Shown here: positions 8,343-16,903 of the stretch, piece after piece
Layout of the letters: the number at the start of each line of letters is the position of its first letter
Position numbering within the stretch: position 1 is the first letter of the stretch
Assembly (NCBI GenBank): GCA_964387145.1
Contig: CAYLVM010000001.1
Coordinates: 1 to 64,000, forward strand
Direction: 5' to 3'
DNA: 64,000 bases
Origin: JAMBLL01 sp964387145
GTDB taxonomy: Bacteria; Actinomycetota; Acidimicrobiia; Spongiisociales; UBA5794
Made by a program: the position numbers and the translations under genes
The notes under the pieces: generated by a model
Database searches by the model: none
The model's input: only the letters and a program-made list of their open reading frames with translations
Told to the model about the DNA's origin: nothing

Positions 8343-8899
8343 GATGACTCCGGACGCATCGGCATCTCGAGGGTTTCCATGATGGTCGCAGGAGGGACGT
8401 GGTCGGCGAGCGGCGGCAGATCAGAGACCGCGGTGATCCCCATCTTCTCGAGGAACAGCATCGTGGTGCCGTAGAGAACCGCTTGACCGGGCCCGGGTGC
8501 CCTGGCGACCTCGTGGATGAGCTCTCTACGTTCAAGCGTTCTGAGCGCGTGGTCGGAGTCGACGCCGCGGATCTCGCTCACCTGGCCCCGTGACACCGGC
8601 TGCTTGTATGCAACGACGGCAAGCGTTTCCATGGCTGCGTTCGACAACCGTTTCGCCCGGTCGGTAGACGCGTAGCGCTCGAGATACGCAAGGGCGTCCT
8701 CGTGCGTGTAGAGACGCCATCCGCTTCCCGCTTGTTTGAGGATGAGTCCGTGACCGCCGGAAAGCTCTTCGGCGAGTTCCTCGAGAGCTTCCGTGACGGT
8801 ATCGGTTGGCTCGTCGAGCACCTGGGCGAGTTCAACTGTCGATATCGGCTCGTCGGCAACGAAGAGAATCGCCTCGAGCATGCGTGCAAGTTCGGTCAT
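8321..8899 (-). CDS. scpB: Segregation and condensation protein B
   Basis: ScpB is the winged-helix subunit of the SMC-ScpA-ScpB condensin. The 192-residue product has the two tandem winged-helix domains. The first begins LEAILFVADEPIS; the second contains LAVVAYKQPVSRGQVSEIRGVDS. The tail is acidic and serine-rich. The start overlaps the scpA stop as ATGA (8896-8899), as is usual for this pair. Confidence 0.95.
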   Translation of the reverse strand: MTELARMLEAILFVADEPISTVELAQVLDEPTDTVTEALEELAEELSGGHGLILKQAGSGWRLYTHEDALAYLERYASTDRAKRLSNAAMETLAVVAYKQPVSRGQVSEIRGVDSDHALRTLERRELIHEVARAPGPGQAVLYGTTMLFLEKMGITAVSDLPPLADHVPPATIMETLEMPMRPESSSNDSTS

Positions 8900-9669
8900 C
8901 GATCACCCTTCTCAACCATCGTGTCGAAACGACGATCGGCGGCTTCAGCGTCGTACTCGATCTCGATGGTGCCATCCATCTGTTCCTGGTGGACTCGCAG
9001 GATGCCCCAGCGGGCCAATTCGAGGAGTGCGAGAAAGTAGGCGACGACCTCGACGTCGCGTGTGCAGTGGGAGATGACATCGTCGAAATCGGCGTTGACT
9101 ACTCCAGCCATTCTGCCCTGCAAATCCACCATGGCATCCTGAACGGACGGCAGGTCGAGATCCAGATGATCGATATCTGGCTCGAGGAACGGGGTGCTGA
9201 AGACCCGATCGGCGATCGTCGCGAACCCTTCGAGATCGACAGGGATGATCACCTCGGGCGAGGGAGGCTCGACGTGTGGTGGCAATCCGACATGGCGAGC
9301 AATGTTCTTCGAGGCGAGGTCCATACGGTGACGGAGCACAGCTGCGACGTCTTTGAACGTCAAACACGCCAGGAGACGGGATAGCAGACGATCGCGTTCT
9401 TCGGCAAGAGCGAGCTCCTCGTCGATGAGCATCGGATCGTCCTCGGGAAGGAGATGGCGGGCCTTGAGTTGGATCAGCGTTGCAGCGATCAGGAGGAACT
9501 CGCTGGTCGCCTCCATGTCGAGATCGGAGAGCTCATCGACAAATGCCAGGTACTCGTTGACGATGTCGAGAAGACTGAGCTCGGTGATCTCGAGCTGGTG
9601 GGATGTGATGAGCTGAAGCAACAGATCAAGAGGACCGGCGAAGACTCTCGTGCGGATTTCGAATGACAT
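8896..9669 (-). CDS. scpA: Segregation and condensation protein A (kleisin)
   Basis: ScpA is the kleisin bridging the SMC heads. The 257-residue product has the N-terminal signature FAGPLDLLLQLI and the helical segment ending in ATLIQLKARHLLP. The C-terminal winged helix contains a FLALLELARWGILRVHQ segment. No parA gene precedes it, unlike the mycobacterial arrangement; a HD-domain gene and a DksA-like gene occupy that position. The start is 47 bases downstream of the HD gene. Confidence 0.95.
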   Translation of the reverse strand: MSFEIRTRVFAGPLDLLLQLITSHQLEITELSLLDIVNEYLAFVDELSDLDMEATSEFLLIAATLIQLKARHLLPEDDPMLIDEELALAEERDRLLSRLLACLTFKDVAAVLRHRMDLASKNIARHVGLPPHVEPPSPEVIIPVDLEGFATIADRVFSTPFLEPDIDHLDLDLPSVQDAMVDLQGRMAGVVNADFDDVISHCTRDVEVVAYFLALLELARWGILRVHQEQMDGTIEIEYDAEAADRRFDTMVEKGDR

Positions 9670-9716
9670 CGGGGTGCATGGTATTGCCCTTGGGGGTCGT
9701 GTTGGGGGGTTTCACC

Positions 9717-10190
9717 TCACGACTCGTCTGCATGCGTGAGTGCGGCCCACTCGGCGGGGTCGAATCCATCGGGTGGCGGGCCGGGATGATGCCGTGTGAA
9801 TGCGATCGAGCGGTACCCGGCACCGTGCCGTTCGAGTAGCTCTGCACCATGGGATGCGTGCTCGAGATATGTTCGCCACTGACCCCACACCGGAAGGGAG
9901 GTCGACCCCCACAGCGTTGCACAGGATCGGCCGAGTGCACCGAGGCTCACCGAACTCTTACCGATATCGTGAACAAGCGCGGCTTCCTGGAGTTCGGGTC
10001 GGTTCGCAACCCGTCGAGCGACTTCGAACGCATGACGTTGATCCTGGAAGCACTGTCGATAGAAGAGCCTGCACAGCGACGGAGACAGGATGCTCACCAC
10101 CTGAACCTGTTCCGTCGGACGCAACGGCCTGGCGCCCAGGAATCCGAAGAATCGGCTGATCAGATGGATCATCGGGGAATCAGCGGCCAT
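9717..10190 (-). CDS. HD-domain protein
   Basis: This 157-residue protein of the HD phosphohydrolase superfamily has His53 in QRHAFEVA, the signature His74-Asp75 in LVHDIGK, and a later His in LEHASHG. A second conserved-looking RHHPG segment sits near the C-terminus. The fold supports a metal-dependent phosphohydrolase acting on nucleotides or a signalling phosphoester, but no substrate is evident. Its start lies 11 bases inside the dksA-like gene, so the two are probably co-expressed. Confidence 0.75.
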   Translation of the reverse strand: MAADSPMIHLISRFFGFLGARPLRPTEQVQVVSILSPSLCRLFYRQCFQDQRHAFEVARRVANRPELQEAALVHDIGKSSVSLGALGRSCATLWGSTSLPVWGQWRTYLEHASHGAELLERHGAGYRSIAFTRHHPGPPPDGFDPAEWAALTHADES

Positions 10191-10530
10191 CTTCCTTGCA
10201 ACTCACGCATCTGATGGAGGTCGGCCGGTAGGTGAGTCTGTCTGGCTCGATCTCCCTGCCACAGGAAGCGCAGGTGCCGAACGTGCCGTCTGCGAGCTTG
10301 CCGAGCGCTGCATCCACCTCGTCGAGCCGGGTCTTGAGCGTATCGACGATGCCCATGGTTTCCGTTCGTTCGGCAGTCGCTGCACCAGCATCGGCGAAGG
10401 CTGCTCCAAAGTCGACCTCACCGGTGAGATCCCCCAATGCGTCGGCGCCGAGCTCTCGCAACTGGTGAAGCACCGTTGAACGCTCGGCTTCGAGGGTCGC
10501 TGCGACCTGTTCGCGGTCGATGTGTGGCAT
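10180..10530 (-). CDS. DksA/TraR-type zinc-finger protein
   Basis: The 116-residue product has a long helical region (about 8-75) followed by a four-cysteine zinc finger, CASCGREIEPDR...RCVSC. This is the DksA/TraR and CarD-unrelated small regulator architecture. Family members bind RNA polymerase in the secondary channel; that role is inferred. GGAG lies eight bases before the ATG, and a TATCCT box sits about 42 bases upstream, so the gene probably begins a transcription unit. Confidence 0.85.
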   Translation of the reverse strand: MPHIDREQVAATLEAERSTVLHQLRELGADALGDLTGEVDFGAAFADAGAATAERTETMGIVDTLKTRLDEVDAALGKLADGTFGTCASCGREIEPDRLTYRPTSIRCVSCKEDGR

Positions 10531-10572
10531 GTGTGGCTCTCCTGGATCCCGACCCGAACGACCGGTGCTGCA

Positions 10573-10578
10573 AGGATA
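10573..10578 (-). promoter_or_regulatory. Possible -10 box upstream of the dksA-like gene
   Basis: TATCCT on the minus strand lies in the 72-base space after xerD. It would give a leader of about 35 bases containing the GGAG ribosome-binding site of the dksA-like gene. Confidence 0.35.
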
Positions 10579-10602
10579 GCGGCACGAAACGGGTTGGAAG
10601 GG

Positions 10603-11502
10603 TCACCTCCCCCGTGGGTGGGTGGTGATCACGATCTCTCGGAGGTGCTCGGGACTGACCCTCGTATAGACCTGGGTCGTGGACAGGCTCGCATGACCCA
10701 GGATCTCTTGGATGGTGCGCAGATCGGCGCCTCCTTCCACCATGTGGGTAGCCGCTGAGTGGCGCAGAACGTGCGGGGACAACCGCTTCTCGTCGATACG
10801 GGCCCGAACACCGTAGGAGCGCACGAGGCGCCAAACCGCCTGCCTGCTCATGCGATTGCCCCGGATGGACAGGAACAACGCACCGGGATCTGCACCACTC
10901 CTTCGCATCGACATGCGCACGGGGAGCCACGCTTGGATCGCAGCCGCGGCGTAGGAACCGATAGGGACGATGCGCTGCTTGTTCCCCTTACCGGTCACGA
11001 GTGCAGTGCTCGTCTCCGTGTCGAGGTCGTGGAGGTCGAGGCCGATGAGCTCGCTCACCCGACATCCCGTCGCGTAGAGCGTCTCGAGGATGGCACGATC
11101 GCGCACCCCGACCGGCATACCGACGTCGGGTGCTTCGACGAGTCTGGTCGCCTCGGCGACGGTGAGTGCCTTGGGAAGCGACTTGGGTATCTGGGGTGAG
11201 TCGATGGTCGCTGTGGGGTCATCGGCAGCGAGGCCCTCGACGACGAGGAAACGGTGGTAGGCACGAATCGAGGCGAACTTCCGTGCGATCGAAGTCGCTG
11301 CGAGCCCTCGGGAGCGAAGCATGTCGAGATGCGCGCGAACGGCGTCCTGGGATGGCTCAGCTCCGGACTCGGTCAACGTGACGTGATACTGGGCAAGATC
11401 ACGGGCGTAGGCGGATGCTGTGTTCGGCGACAAGCCTCGCTCGGACTGGAGCGACGCGATGAACTCGTGGCCGTGTTCAGGGAGTTCCACGGCGGTTCGC
11501 AA
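10603..11502 (-). CDS. xerD: Tyrosine recombinase XerD-type
   Basis: This 299-residue site-specific recombinase probably resolves chromosome dimers at dif. The N-terminal SAM-like core-binding domain includes ERGLSPNTASAYARDL. The catalytic residues are all visible: Arg in ATGCRVSEL, Lys in TGKGNKQR, His-x-x-Arg in HVLRHSAATHM, a later His in LGHASLSTTQ and the Tyr nucleophile in VYTRVSP. The start is either TTG at 11502, preceded by GGGA at six bases, or GTG four codons later. Both overlap the NUDIX gene. Its position between pyrG-NUDIX and scpA matches mycobacterial xerD. Confidence 0.92.
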   Translation of the reverse strand: MRTAVELPEHGHEFIASLQSERGLSPNTASAYARDLAQYHVTLTESGAEPSQDAVRAHLDMLRSRGLAATSIARKFASIRAYHRFLVVEGLAADDPTATIDSPQIPKSLPKALTVAEATRLVEAPDVGMPVGVRDRAILETLYATGCRVSELIGLDLHDLDTETSTALVTGKGNKQRIVPIGSYAAAAIQAWLPVRMSMRRSGADPGALFLSIRGNRMSRQAVWRLVRSYGVRARIDEKRLSPHVLRHSAATHMVEGGADLRTIQEILGHASLSTTQVYTRVSPEHLREIVITTHPRGR

Positions 11503-12025
11503 GGAGGATCCCGGCGACGGTCTTTGCGTCGGTGATCGTCCCGGTATCGATAGCGGTCAGCGCTTCGTTCCAGGTCATGGTGACGATCTCAGATGCGAGC
11601 TCCTCCTCTCCCTCGGGCTTGGCGTCGCCCGGCTCGGGATTGTCGGCTACGTACAGTGAGATGACCTCATCCGAGAAACCGACGGCGGTGACGAGGTCGG
11701 TGAGATGATCGAGCGTGCCGGCACGCAGTCCCGTCTCTTCGAGCAGTTCTCTTCTGGCGGCCGACTCGCGATCGGTGTCGGTTGCATCGAGCTTGCCTGC
11801 AGGGATCTCGAGAACCACGGCATCGACCGCCGGGCGGTATTGGGCTATGAGCACGACATCGTTGCCGATCCGTGGGACAACAGCGACCGCGCCGGGGTGC
11901 ACGACGACGAATCGATCGACGCTCGTACCCGACGGCGTGGATACCCGCCGCCTCTCGATACTCAAGAAGCCGACATCGGTGATCAGCGAGGTGTCCCGTA
12001 TCTCGAATCCGTGGTTTCGATTCAA
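11477..12025 (-). CDS. NUDIX hydrolase, ADP-ribose pyrophosphatase type
   Basis: The 182-residue product hydrolyses a nucleoside diphosphate derivative, most likely ADP-ribose. The NUDIX box is present as AGKLDATDTD followed by RRELLEETGL, with one extra residue in the first loop relative to the textbook spacing. The preceding LIAQYRPAVDAVVLEIPAGK segment is typical of NudF-like enzymes. The TTG start overlaps the pyrG stop (TTGA, 12022-12025). The gene occupies the place of Rv1700 in the mycobacterial order. Confidence 0.88.
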   Translation of the reverse strand: MNRNHGFEIRDTSLITDVGFLSIERRRVSTPSGTSVDRFVVVHPGAVAVVPRIGNDVVLIAQYRPAVDAVVLEIPAGKLDATDTDRESAARRELLEETGLRAGTLDHLTDLVTAVGFSDEVISLYVADNPEPGDAKPEGEEELASEIVTMTWNEALTAIDTGTITDAKTVAGILLANRRGTP

Positions 12026-13671
12026 TGGACGGTGTCGGTGATGGTCGACGGTATCGACGGCGCTTGGTGGGTGTCGCGCTGGCGCTTGGCCGCGGCGACG
12101 AACCCGTCGAACAACGGGTGAGGCCGGTCGGGCCGTGACAGAAGTTCGGGATGCGCCTGGGTGGCGACGAAGTACGGGTGATCATAGAGTTCGATGAACT
12201 CGACGAGGCGACCGTCGGGTGAGGTTCCCGACATCGACATGCCCGCTTCCTCGAGCGCTGTGCGGTACGTGTTGTTGACTTCCCAGCGGTGTCTGTGACG
12301 CTCGTAGACGACCTCGGTGTCGTACAGCGATCGTACGAGGGTCCCCTCGGCGAGGGTTGCCGGGTAGAGACCGAGGCGCATGGTGCCGCCCATGTCGGCG
12401 ACATCCTTCTGCGTCTCCATGAGGTCGATGACGGGATCCGTTGTCACAGGGTCGAACTCACTGGAGTGTGCTGTGGACAGACCGAGCTCGTTGCGGGCGT
12501 ACTCGATCACGGCACACTGCAGGCCGAGGCAGAGACCGAGGAAAGGCACGCCATGCTCCCTGGCGTAGCGGATGGCCTGGATCTTTCCCTCGATCCCACG
12601 GATGCCGAACCCTCCCGGTACCAGAATGCCGTCGAGACCGTCGAGGTACGAGTCGACGAGGAGGCCGTCGACGTCGTCTGCAGGGATCCATCGCAGGTTC
12701 GTCTTGACCCGTGAGGTTCGTCCCGCGTGGCGCAGGGCCTCGACAACCGAGAGGTAGGCATCGGGGAGGTCCACGTACTTGCCAACGATCCCGATCGTCA
12801 CTTCACCCTCCGGTGCAGCCATCTCTTGGACCATCGTCTCCCACGAGCTGAGGTCGGGATCCGGTGCATCGAGGTGCAGCTCTCGGCATACGACCGTGTC
12901 GAGGCCTGCATCGTGGAGCATCAGTGGCACTGCGTAGATGTTCGACACATCGAGGGCGTTGATCACAGCGTCGGGTGCAACGTCACAGAACAGGCTGATC
13001 TTGCGTCGGGCAGAGTCATCGATCGGACGGTCGGAACGCACGACGATGATCTCGGGCAGGATGCCACGAGAGCGCAACTCGGCCACGGAGTGCTGGGTGG
13101 GCTTCGTCTTGAGCTCTTCACTCGTGTGGAGGTACGGAACGAGTGTGACATGGATGTAGCAGATGTTCTCTTCGCCGATGTCCTTACGAATCTGGCGGAT
13201 GGCCTCGAGGAACGGGAGAGACTCGATATCTCCAACGGTGCCGCCGACCTCGGTGATCACCACGTCGACGTCGTCCCTCTTGCCGAGCTTGCGGATGCGC
13301 GCCTTGATCTCGTTGGTTATGTGTGGGATCACCTGGACCGTCGCCCCGAGGTAGTCGCCTCTGCGTTCCTTGCGGATGACGGACTGGTAGATCGAACCCG
13401 TCGTGACGTTCGAGTCCCTGCTCAGGCTCTCTCCGATGAACCGTTCGTAGTGACCGAGGTCGAGATCGGTCTCTCCCCCATCGTCGGTCACGTAGACCTC
13501 ACCGTGTTCGAACGGGTTCATGGTGCCAGGATCGACGTTGATGTACGGGTCCAGCTTCTGGAGCACGACGCGGTAGCCGCGTGCCTTGAGGAGTCGGCCC
13601 AGCGACGCCGAGGTGATGCCCTTCCCAAGGCTCGATGTCACCCCGCCGGTAACGAACACGTGCTTGGTCAA
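12022..13671 (-). CDS. pyrG: CTP synthase
   Basis: PyrG aminates UTP to CTP using glutamine. The 549-residue product begins with the synthetase domain (FVTGGVTSSLGKG, then KLDPYINVDPGTMNPFEHGEV). A class I glutamine amidotransferase domain follows, with the oxyanion PGGFGIRG, the nucleophile Cys in FLGLCLGLQ and the C-terminal His-Pro-Glu in QAHPE. TTG at 13671 is the start: GGAGG lies six bases upstream and the N-terminus TKHVFVTGG is the family standard. The 58-base space behind recN contains a possible -10 box. Confidence 0.97.
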   Translation of the reverse strand: MTKHVFVTGGVTSSLGKGITSASLGRLLKARGYRVVLQKLDPYINVDPGTMNPFEHGEVYVTDDGGETDLDLGHYERFIGESLSRDSNVTTGSIYQSVIRKERRGDYLGATVQVIPHITNEIKARIRKLGKRDDVDVVITEVGGTVGDIESLPFLEAIRQIRKDIGEENICYIHVTLVPYLHTSEELKTKPTQHSVAELRSRGILPEIIVVRSDRPIDDSARRKISLFCDVAPDAVINALDVSNIYAVPLMLHDAGLDTVVCRELHLDAPDPDLSSWETMVQEMAAPEGEVTIGIVGKYVDLPDAYLSVVEALRHAGRTSRVKTNLRWIPADDVDGLLVDSYLDGLDGILVPGGFGIRGIEGKIQAIRYAREHGVPFLGLCLGLQCAVIEYARNELGLSTAHSSEFDPVTTDPVIDLMETQKDVADMGGTMRLGLYPATLAEGTLVRSLYDTEVVYERHRHRWEVNNTYRTALEEAGMSMSGTSPDGRLVEFIELYDHPYFVATQAHPELLSRPDRPHPLFDGFVAAAKRQRDTHQAPSIPSTITDTVH

Positions 13672-13698
13672 GCGTATCCTCCCACCTCGGAAGGTCCG

Positions 13699-13704
13699 AT
13701 GATA
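13699..13704 (-). promoter_or_regulatory. Possible -10 box of pyrG
   Basis: TATCAT on the minus strand lies 27 bases before the pyrG TTG. It would give a leader of about 20 bases that includes the GGAGG ribosome-binding site. Confidence 0.4.
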
Positions 13705-13729
13705 CCAGGCAGTTCGATTCGTCACATGT

Positions 13730-15343
13730 TCAGGTGAACGAGGCGGTGTCTGCAGCCATGGCGAGGAGTTCCGCTGCGTGTCCTCTGCCTTTTTCTGAGT
13801 CGATCAGTCCGGCGAGCATCCGTGCGATCTCGTCTGTTCGTGCATCGTCTTTCGCCTCGTAGATATCGGTCTGTGATCCCGAGCGCACGACAACGAAGTG
13901 CGTACTTCCGAACGCGGCGACCTGGGGCAAGTGGGTGACACAGATCACCTGACGAGTTGCTGCGAGCGCCGCGAGCTTCTCGCCCATCGCGAGTGCTGTG
14001 GAGCCTCCGATACCGGCGTCGATCTCATCGAAGACCACCACGTCGGACTCCGCGCCACCTGAGGCGAGGGTCAGTGCAAGGACGAGTCTGGAGAGCTCGC
14101 CTCCCGATGCGACTGTTGAGATGGGTGCCGCGTTGAGCGAAGCGTCGGATGCGAACAGGACGACGAGCCGGTCGATTCCGGCGATGGTTGGTTCCTTGTC
14201 GTGGATCTCGATCTGTACGACCGGGTCGACGAAGCCGAGATCCCGCAGGTGGTTCTGTGCCGATGTACCGGCGGTGGCTGCGTGGCGTTGTCGTACCCGA
14301 CGGAGCGACTGAGCGGCGTTCTCGACGGCCGTGAGCGCGTCGCGGTGACGTGCGTCGATGCCTGCTGCGGTGCTGATGAGGTTATCGATGTCCTCGGCTC
14401 GGACTCGTGCATCCTTGGCGAACCGATCGACGTCGGCGAGTGTGTCGCCGTACTTGCGTTTCAAGTTGGAGAGCTCAGCGAAACGGGCCTCGGCCGTTGC
14501 GAGGGCATCGGGCGCCGCGTCGAGGGCGTCTGCGAACCGGGAGAGATCCGACCTGACCTCGCGTACGCCTTGCGCGAGATCGGCAAGAGTCGTCACGATC
14601 GTGTCGGCTTCAGAATCGAGCCTTGCGACTCGCTCGACGGATGCAATGGCGACACCGAGTGCTTCTTCGGCACCGGGTTCCCCCAGTGCGTCAAGTGCGG
14701 AGGCCACCTCGGCGGAGAGCTCCTCGACGTGTCTGAGCCGGTCGAGGTGCCTGCGCAGCGTCTCCTCGTCACCCGGAAGGAAGCCCGCGGCATCGATCTC
14801 TTCGATCTGGAACTCCAGGACGTCGCGTTCGCGTTCGAGACCGCGCTGATCCGATCCGAGTGCCTGCATCTCGTCGATGATCTCGTTCAGTGCCTGGTAC
14901 GCGTCACGGTAGGCGTCGTAGACCCTCGCGTCGTCGCTGGTGAACATCGAGTCGATGAGGGTTCGGACTCCGTGACTGGTCGTCAGCGTGTGCTGATCGT
15001 GTTGGGACACGATGCTCACGATCGGTCCAACCGTGGCCGTCAGTTCACCTGCGGTCACGGGGATGCCATCGAGATAGGCACGTGAACGTCCGTTGCCGAC
15101 GGTTCGCCGAGCAACGGTCTCGGTTCCGTCGTCGCTGACGAACCGTGCAGCGACTTCTGCGGTGCCTCCGTGTGGCCCGATGAGGTCGCGTGACGCGGTG
15201 TCTCCACGAGCCAGGCGGAGCGCTCCGAGCATCAGCGTCTTGCCGGTTCCCGTCTCACCCGTGATGACCGTCAGTCCTGACCCCGGTCTGATCGTGGCGT
15301 CTTTGATCAGCCCCATGTTGGAGGCGTGGATCTCGTCAAGCAT
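13730..15343 (-). CDS. recN: DNA repair protein RecN
   Basis: RecN is an SMC-like ATPase acting in double-strand break repair. The 537-residue product has a Walker A motif GETGTGKT near residue 32 and a long coiled-coil middle (about 150-340). The ABC signature VASGGELSRL is followed by the Walker B stretch VVVFDEIDAGIGG. The length is at the short end for the family. The start overlaps the nadK stop by eight bases. I saw no LexA-type or PafBC-type operator in front of it, because it lies inside the operon. Confidence 0.95.
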   Translation of the reverse strand: MLDEIHASNMGLIKDATIRPGSGLTVITGETGTGKTLMLGALRLARGDTASRDLIGPHGGTAEVAARFVSDDGTETVARRTVGNGRSRAYLDGIPVTAGELTATVGPIVSIVSQHDQHTLTTSHGVRTLIDSMFTSDDARVYDAYRDAYQALNEIIDEMQALGSDQRGLERERDVLEFQIEEIDAAGFLPGDEETLRRHLDRLRHVEELSAEVASALDALGEPGAEEALGVAIASVERVARLDSEADTIVTTLADLAQGVREVRSDLSRFADALDAAPDALATAEARFAELSNLKRKYGDTLADVDRFAKDARVRAEDIDNLISTAAGIDARHRDALTAVENAAQSLRRVRQRHAATAGTSAQNHLRDLGFVDPVVQIEIHDKEPTIAGIDRLVVLFASDASLNAAPISTVASGGELSRLVLALTLASGGAESDVVVFDEIDAGIGGSTALAMGEKLAALAATRQVICVTHLPQVAAFGSTHFVVVRSGSQTDIYEAKDDARTDEIARMLAGLIDSEKGRGHAAELLAMAADTASFT

Positions 15344-16118
15344 GGTCGAGGCCGAACTGCTCCCTCACTGCCTCAGGGAAGGGGTGGCGGCCGAGGCTGA
15401 GGAAACCGACCTTCTTCGGCCCTCTGGCGATGGTGATCTCCTCACCGGGCGCAACGATGCACATCTCGCGCCCGTCCACGTTGATCCGTGCAGGCCGGTC
15501 TACCTTCACCGTCAGCGAGACGACCTTGTCGGGCGCCAGGACGATCGCTCTCGTCAAGAGGCTGTGGGGTGCGATCGGAGTCAAGATGAGCGCATCGAGT
15601 GAGGGATCCACGACAGGTCCCCCTGCGGAGAGGGAGTACGCCGTGGAACCGAGCGGTGATGCAACGATGATCCCGTCGGTGCGGTACGACGCGAGGTCTT
15701 CGCCGTTGACGCTCACGGCGACTTCGATGATGCGTTGACTCACGACCTTCTCCACGACAACGTCGTTGATCGCAAGCGCTTCGTGGCTTCCCGCTCTCAC
15801 TGCAACGGTGCTGTGGTACTCGATGGAGTACGAGTCCCTTGCGATGGCATCAGCGAGGTCCGGGACCTCATGCTCCTCGAACTCGGCGAGGTACCCAACC
15901 CGCCCGACGTTGACGCCGCAGAGGGGAACATCGAGATCGAGTGCAGCGGCCGCCGCAGCGAGGACCGTTCCGTCCCCACCGATCGCGACGATGGCGTCGG
16001 GACGTTCCATGTCCCCGGAGGCAAGAACACCGAACTCGGCGAGGGCTTCAGCCAACTCGTCGGCGATGTCCTCTGCGTGTGGCTTGTCGTTTCGCACCAC
16101 GATCCGTATCCGGTTCAC
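15336..16118 (-). CDS. nadK: NAD kinase
   Basis: NadK phosphorylates NAD to NADP. The 260-residue product has the GGDGT motif near residue 48, the GVNVGRVGYL segment, the NDVV active-site segment and the TPIAPHSL C-terminal motif. The downstream recN and upstream tlyA order is the actinobacterial arrangement. It overlaps tlyA by four bases (16115-16118). Confidence 0.96.
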   Translation of the reverse strand: MNRIRIVVRNDKPHAEDIADELAEALAEFGVLASGDMERPDAIVAIGGDGTVLAAAAAALDLDVPLCGVNVGRVGYLAEFEEHEVPDLADAIARDSYSIEYHSTVAVRAGSHEALAINDVVVEKVVSQRIIEVAVSVNGEDLASYRTDGIIVASPLGSTAYSLSAGGPVVDPSLDALILTPIAPHSLLTRAIVLAPDKVVSLTVKVDRPARINVDGREMCIVAPGEEITIARGPKKVGFLSLGRHPFPEAVREQFGLDHA

Positions 16119-16903
16119 GCGTCGGGTCCCCTCGTCATGGTTGCGATCTGGTCGGTGTCAACGGTACCTGTGCCTCGTGTGAACCAGGCGACGTACTCTG
16201 TGTTGCCTGAGGCTCCGGTGATGGGTGAGGTGATGATCCCGTTGCACCCGAGCCCGATCGTCGCGAAGTGTTCGACCACGTCATGGACGACATCGTACCG
16301 GACGTTGCTGTCTCGGACGATGCCCCCTTTGCCGACGTTGTCCCTTCCCGCTTCGAACTGGGGTTTGATCAGGAGGACCCAGTCGGCATTCTCCGTGCCG
16401 AGCGCTTCGAGCATGGATGCGACCGTTCGGAGAGAGATGAAGGAGAGGTCGGCAACGATGAGGTCGAAGGGAGCCCCGATCGTCTCCCTATCGGCATGGC
16501 GAATGTTCGTTCGTTCGATGACGGTCACCGCGGGGTCGTTTCGGATTCGCCAATGCAGCTGCCCATAACCCACGTCGAGGGCGACAACGCTGGCGGCACC
16601 TCTCTGGAGCAAGCAGTCGGTGAACCCTCCGGTCGATGCACCGACGTCGATGGCTCGCCTCGAATCGACAGTGATCGGGAAGGCATCGAGTGCTGCGTCG
16701 AGTTTCCTTCCTGCACGCCCGACGAACTGCTGGGGCGGTGCCGTGAGGTGCACGTCGTCTTGTGGGGAGACGAGCGTCGACGCTTTGGGTGCCGCGTTGG
16801 CGTTGACACGTACGCGGCCATCTTGGATTGCTCGTTGCGCCTCCGCCCTGCTCTCGACGAGCTTTCGCCGCACGAGCTCGGTGTCGAGACGTCGCCTCGT
16901 CAG
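16115..16903 (-). CDS. tlyA: TlyA-type rRNA 2'-O-methyltransferase, CTG start proposed
   Basis: TlyA enzymes methylate ribose 2'-O positions of 16S and 23S rRNA in actinobacteria. An N-terminal S4 domain (RRRLDTELVRRKLVESRAEA, GRVRVN) is followed by a FtsJ-like methyltransferase with the SAM-binding segment AIDVGASTGGFTDCLL, DVGYGQL and the IKPQFEAG catalytic-lysine segment. The first conventional start (GTG, 16873) lies inside the S4 domain. Upstream there is no ATG, GTG or TTG before the frame closes. CTG at 16901-16903 gives the family-standard N-terminus and 262 residues. It overlaps the preceding TGA as CTGA, with GGAG eight bases upstream. Confidence 0.88.
   Translation of the reverse strand: MTRRRLDTELVRRKLVESRAEAQRAIQDGRVRVNANAAPKASTLVSPQDDVHLTAPPQQFVGRAGRKLDAALDAFPITVDSRRAIDVGASTGGFTDCLLQRGAASVVALDVGYGQLHWRIRNDPAVTVIERTNIRHADRETIGAPFDLIVADLSFISLRTVASMLEALGTENADWVLLIKPQFEAGRDNVGKGGIVRDSNVRYDVVHDVVEHFATIGLGCNGIITSPITGASGNTEYVAWFTRGTGTVDTDQIATMTRGPDA

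Noticed and set aside
12727..13737. Plus-strand open frame of 336 codons
   Set aside because: It is the complement of pyrG, which is unambiguous; amino-acid composition is typical of a high-GC shadow frame.
13730..15343. DNA-damage operator for recN bound by PafBC
   Set aside because: recN lies inside an overlapping series and I saw no matching promoter motif; a full motif scan would be needed to exclude distant sites.
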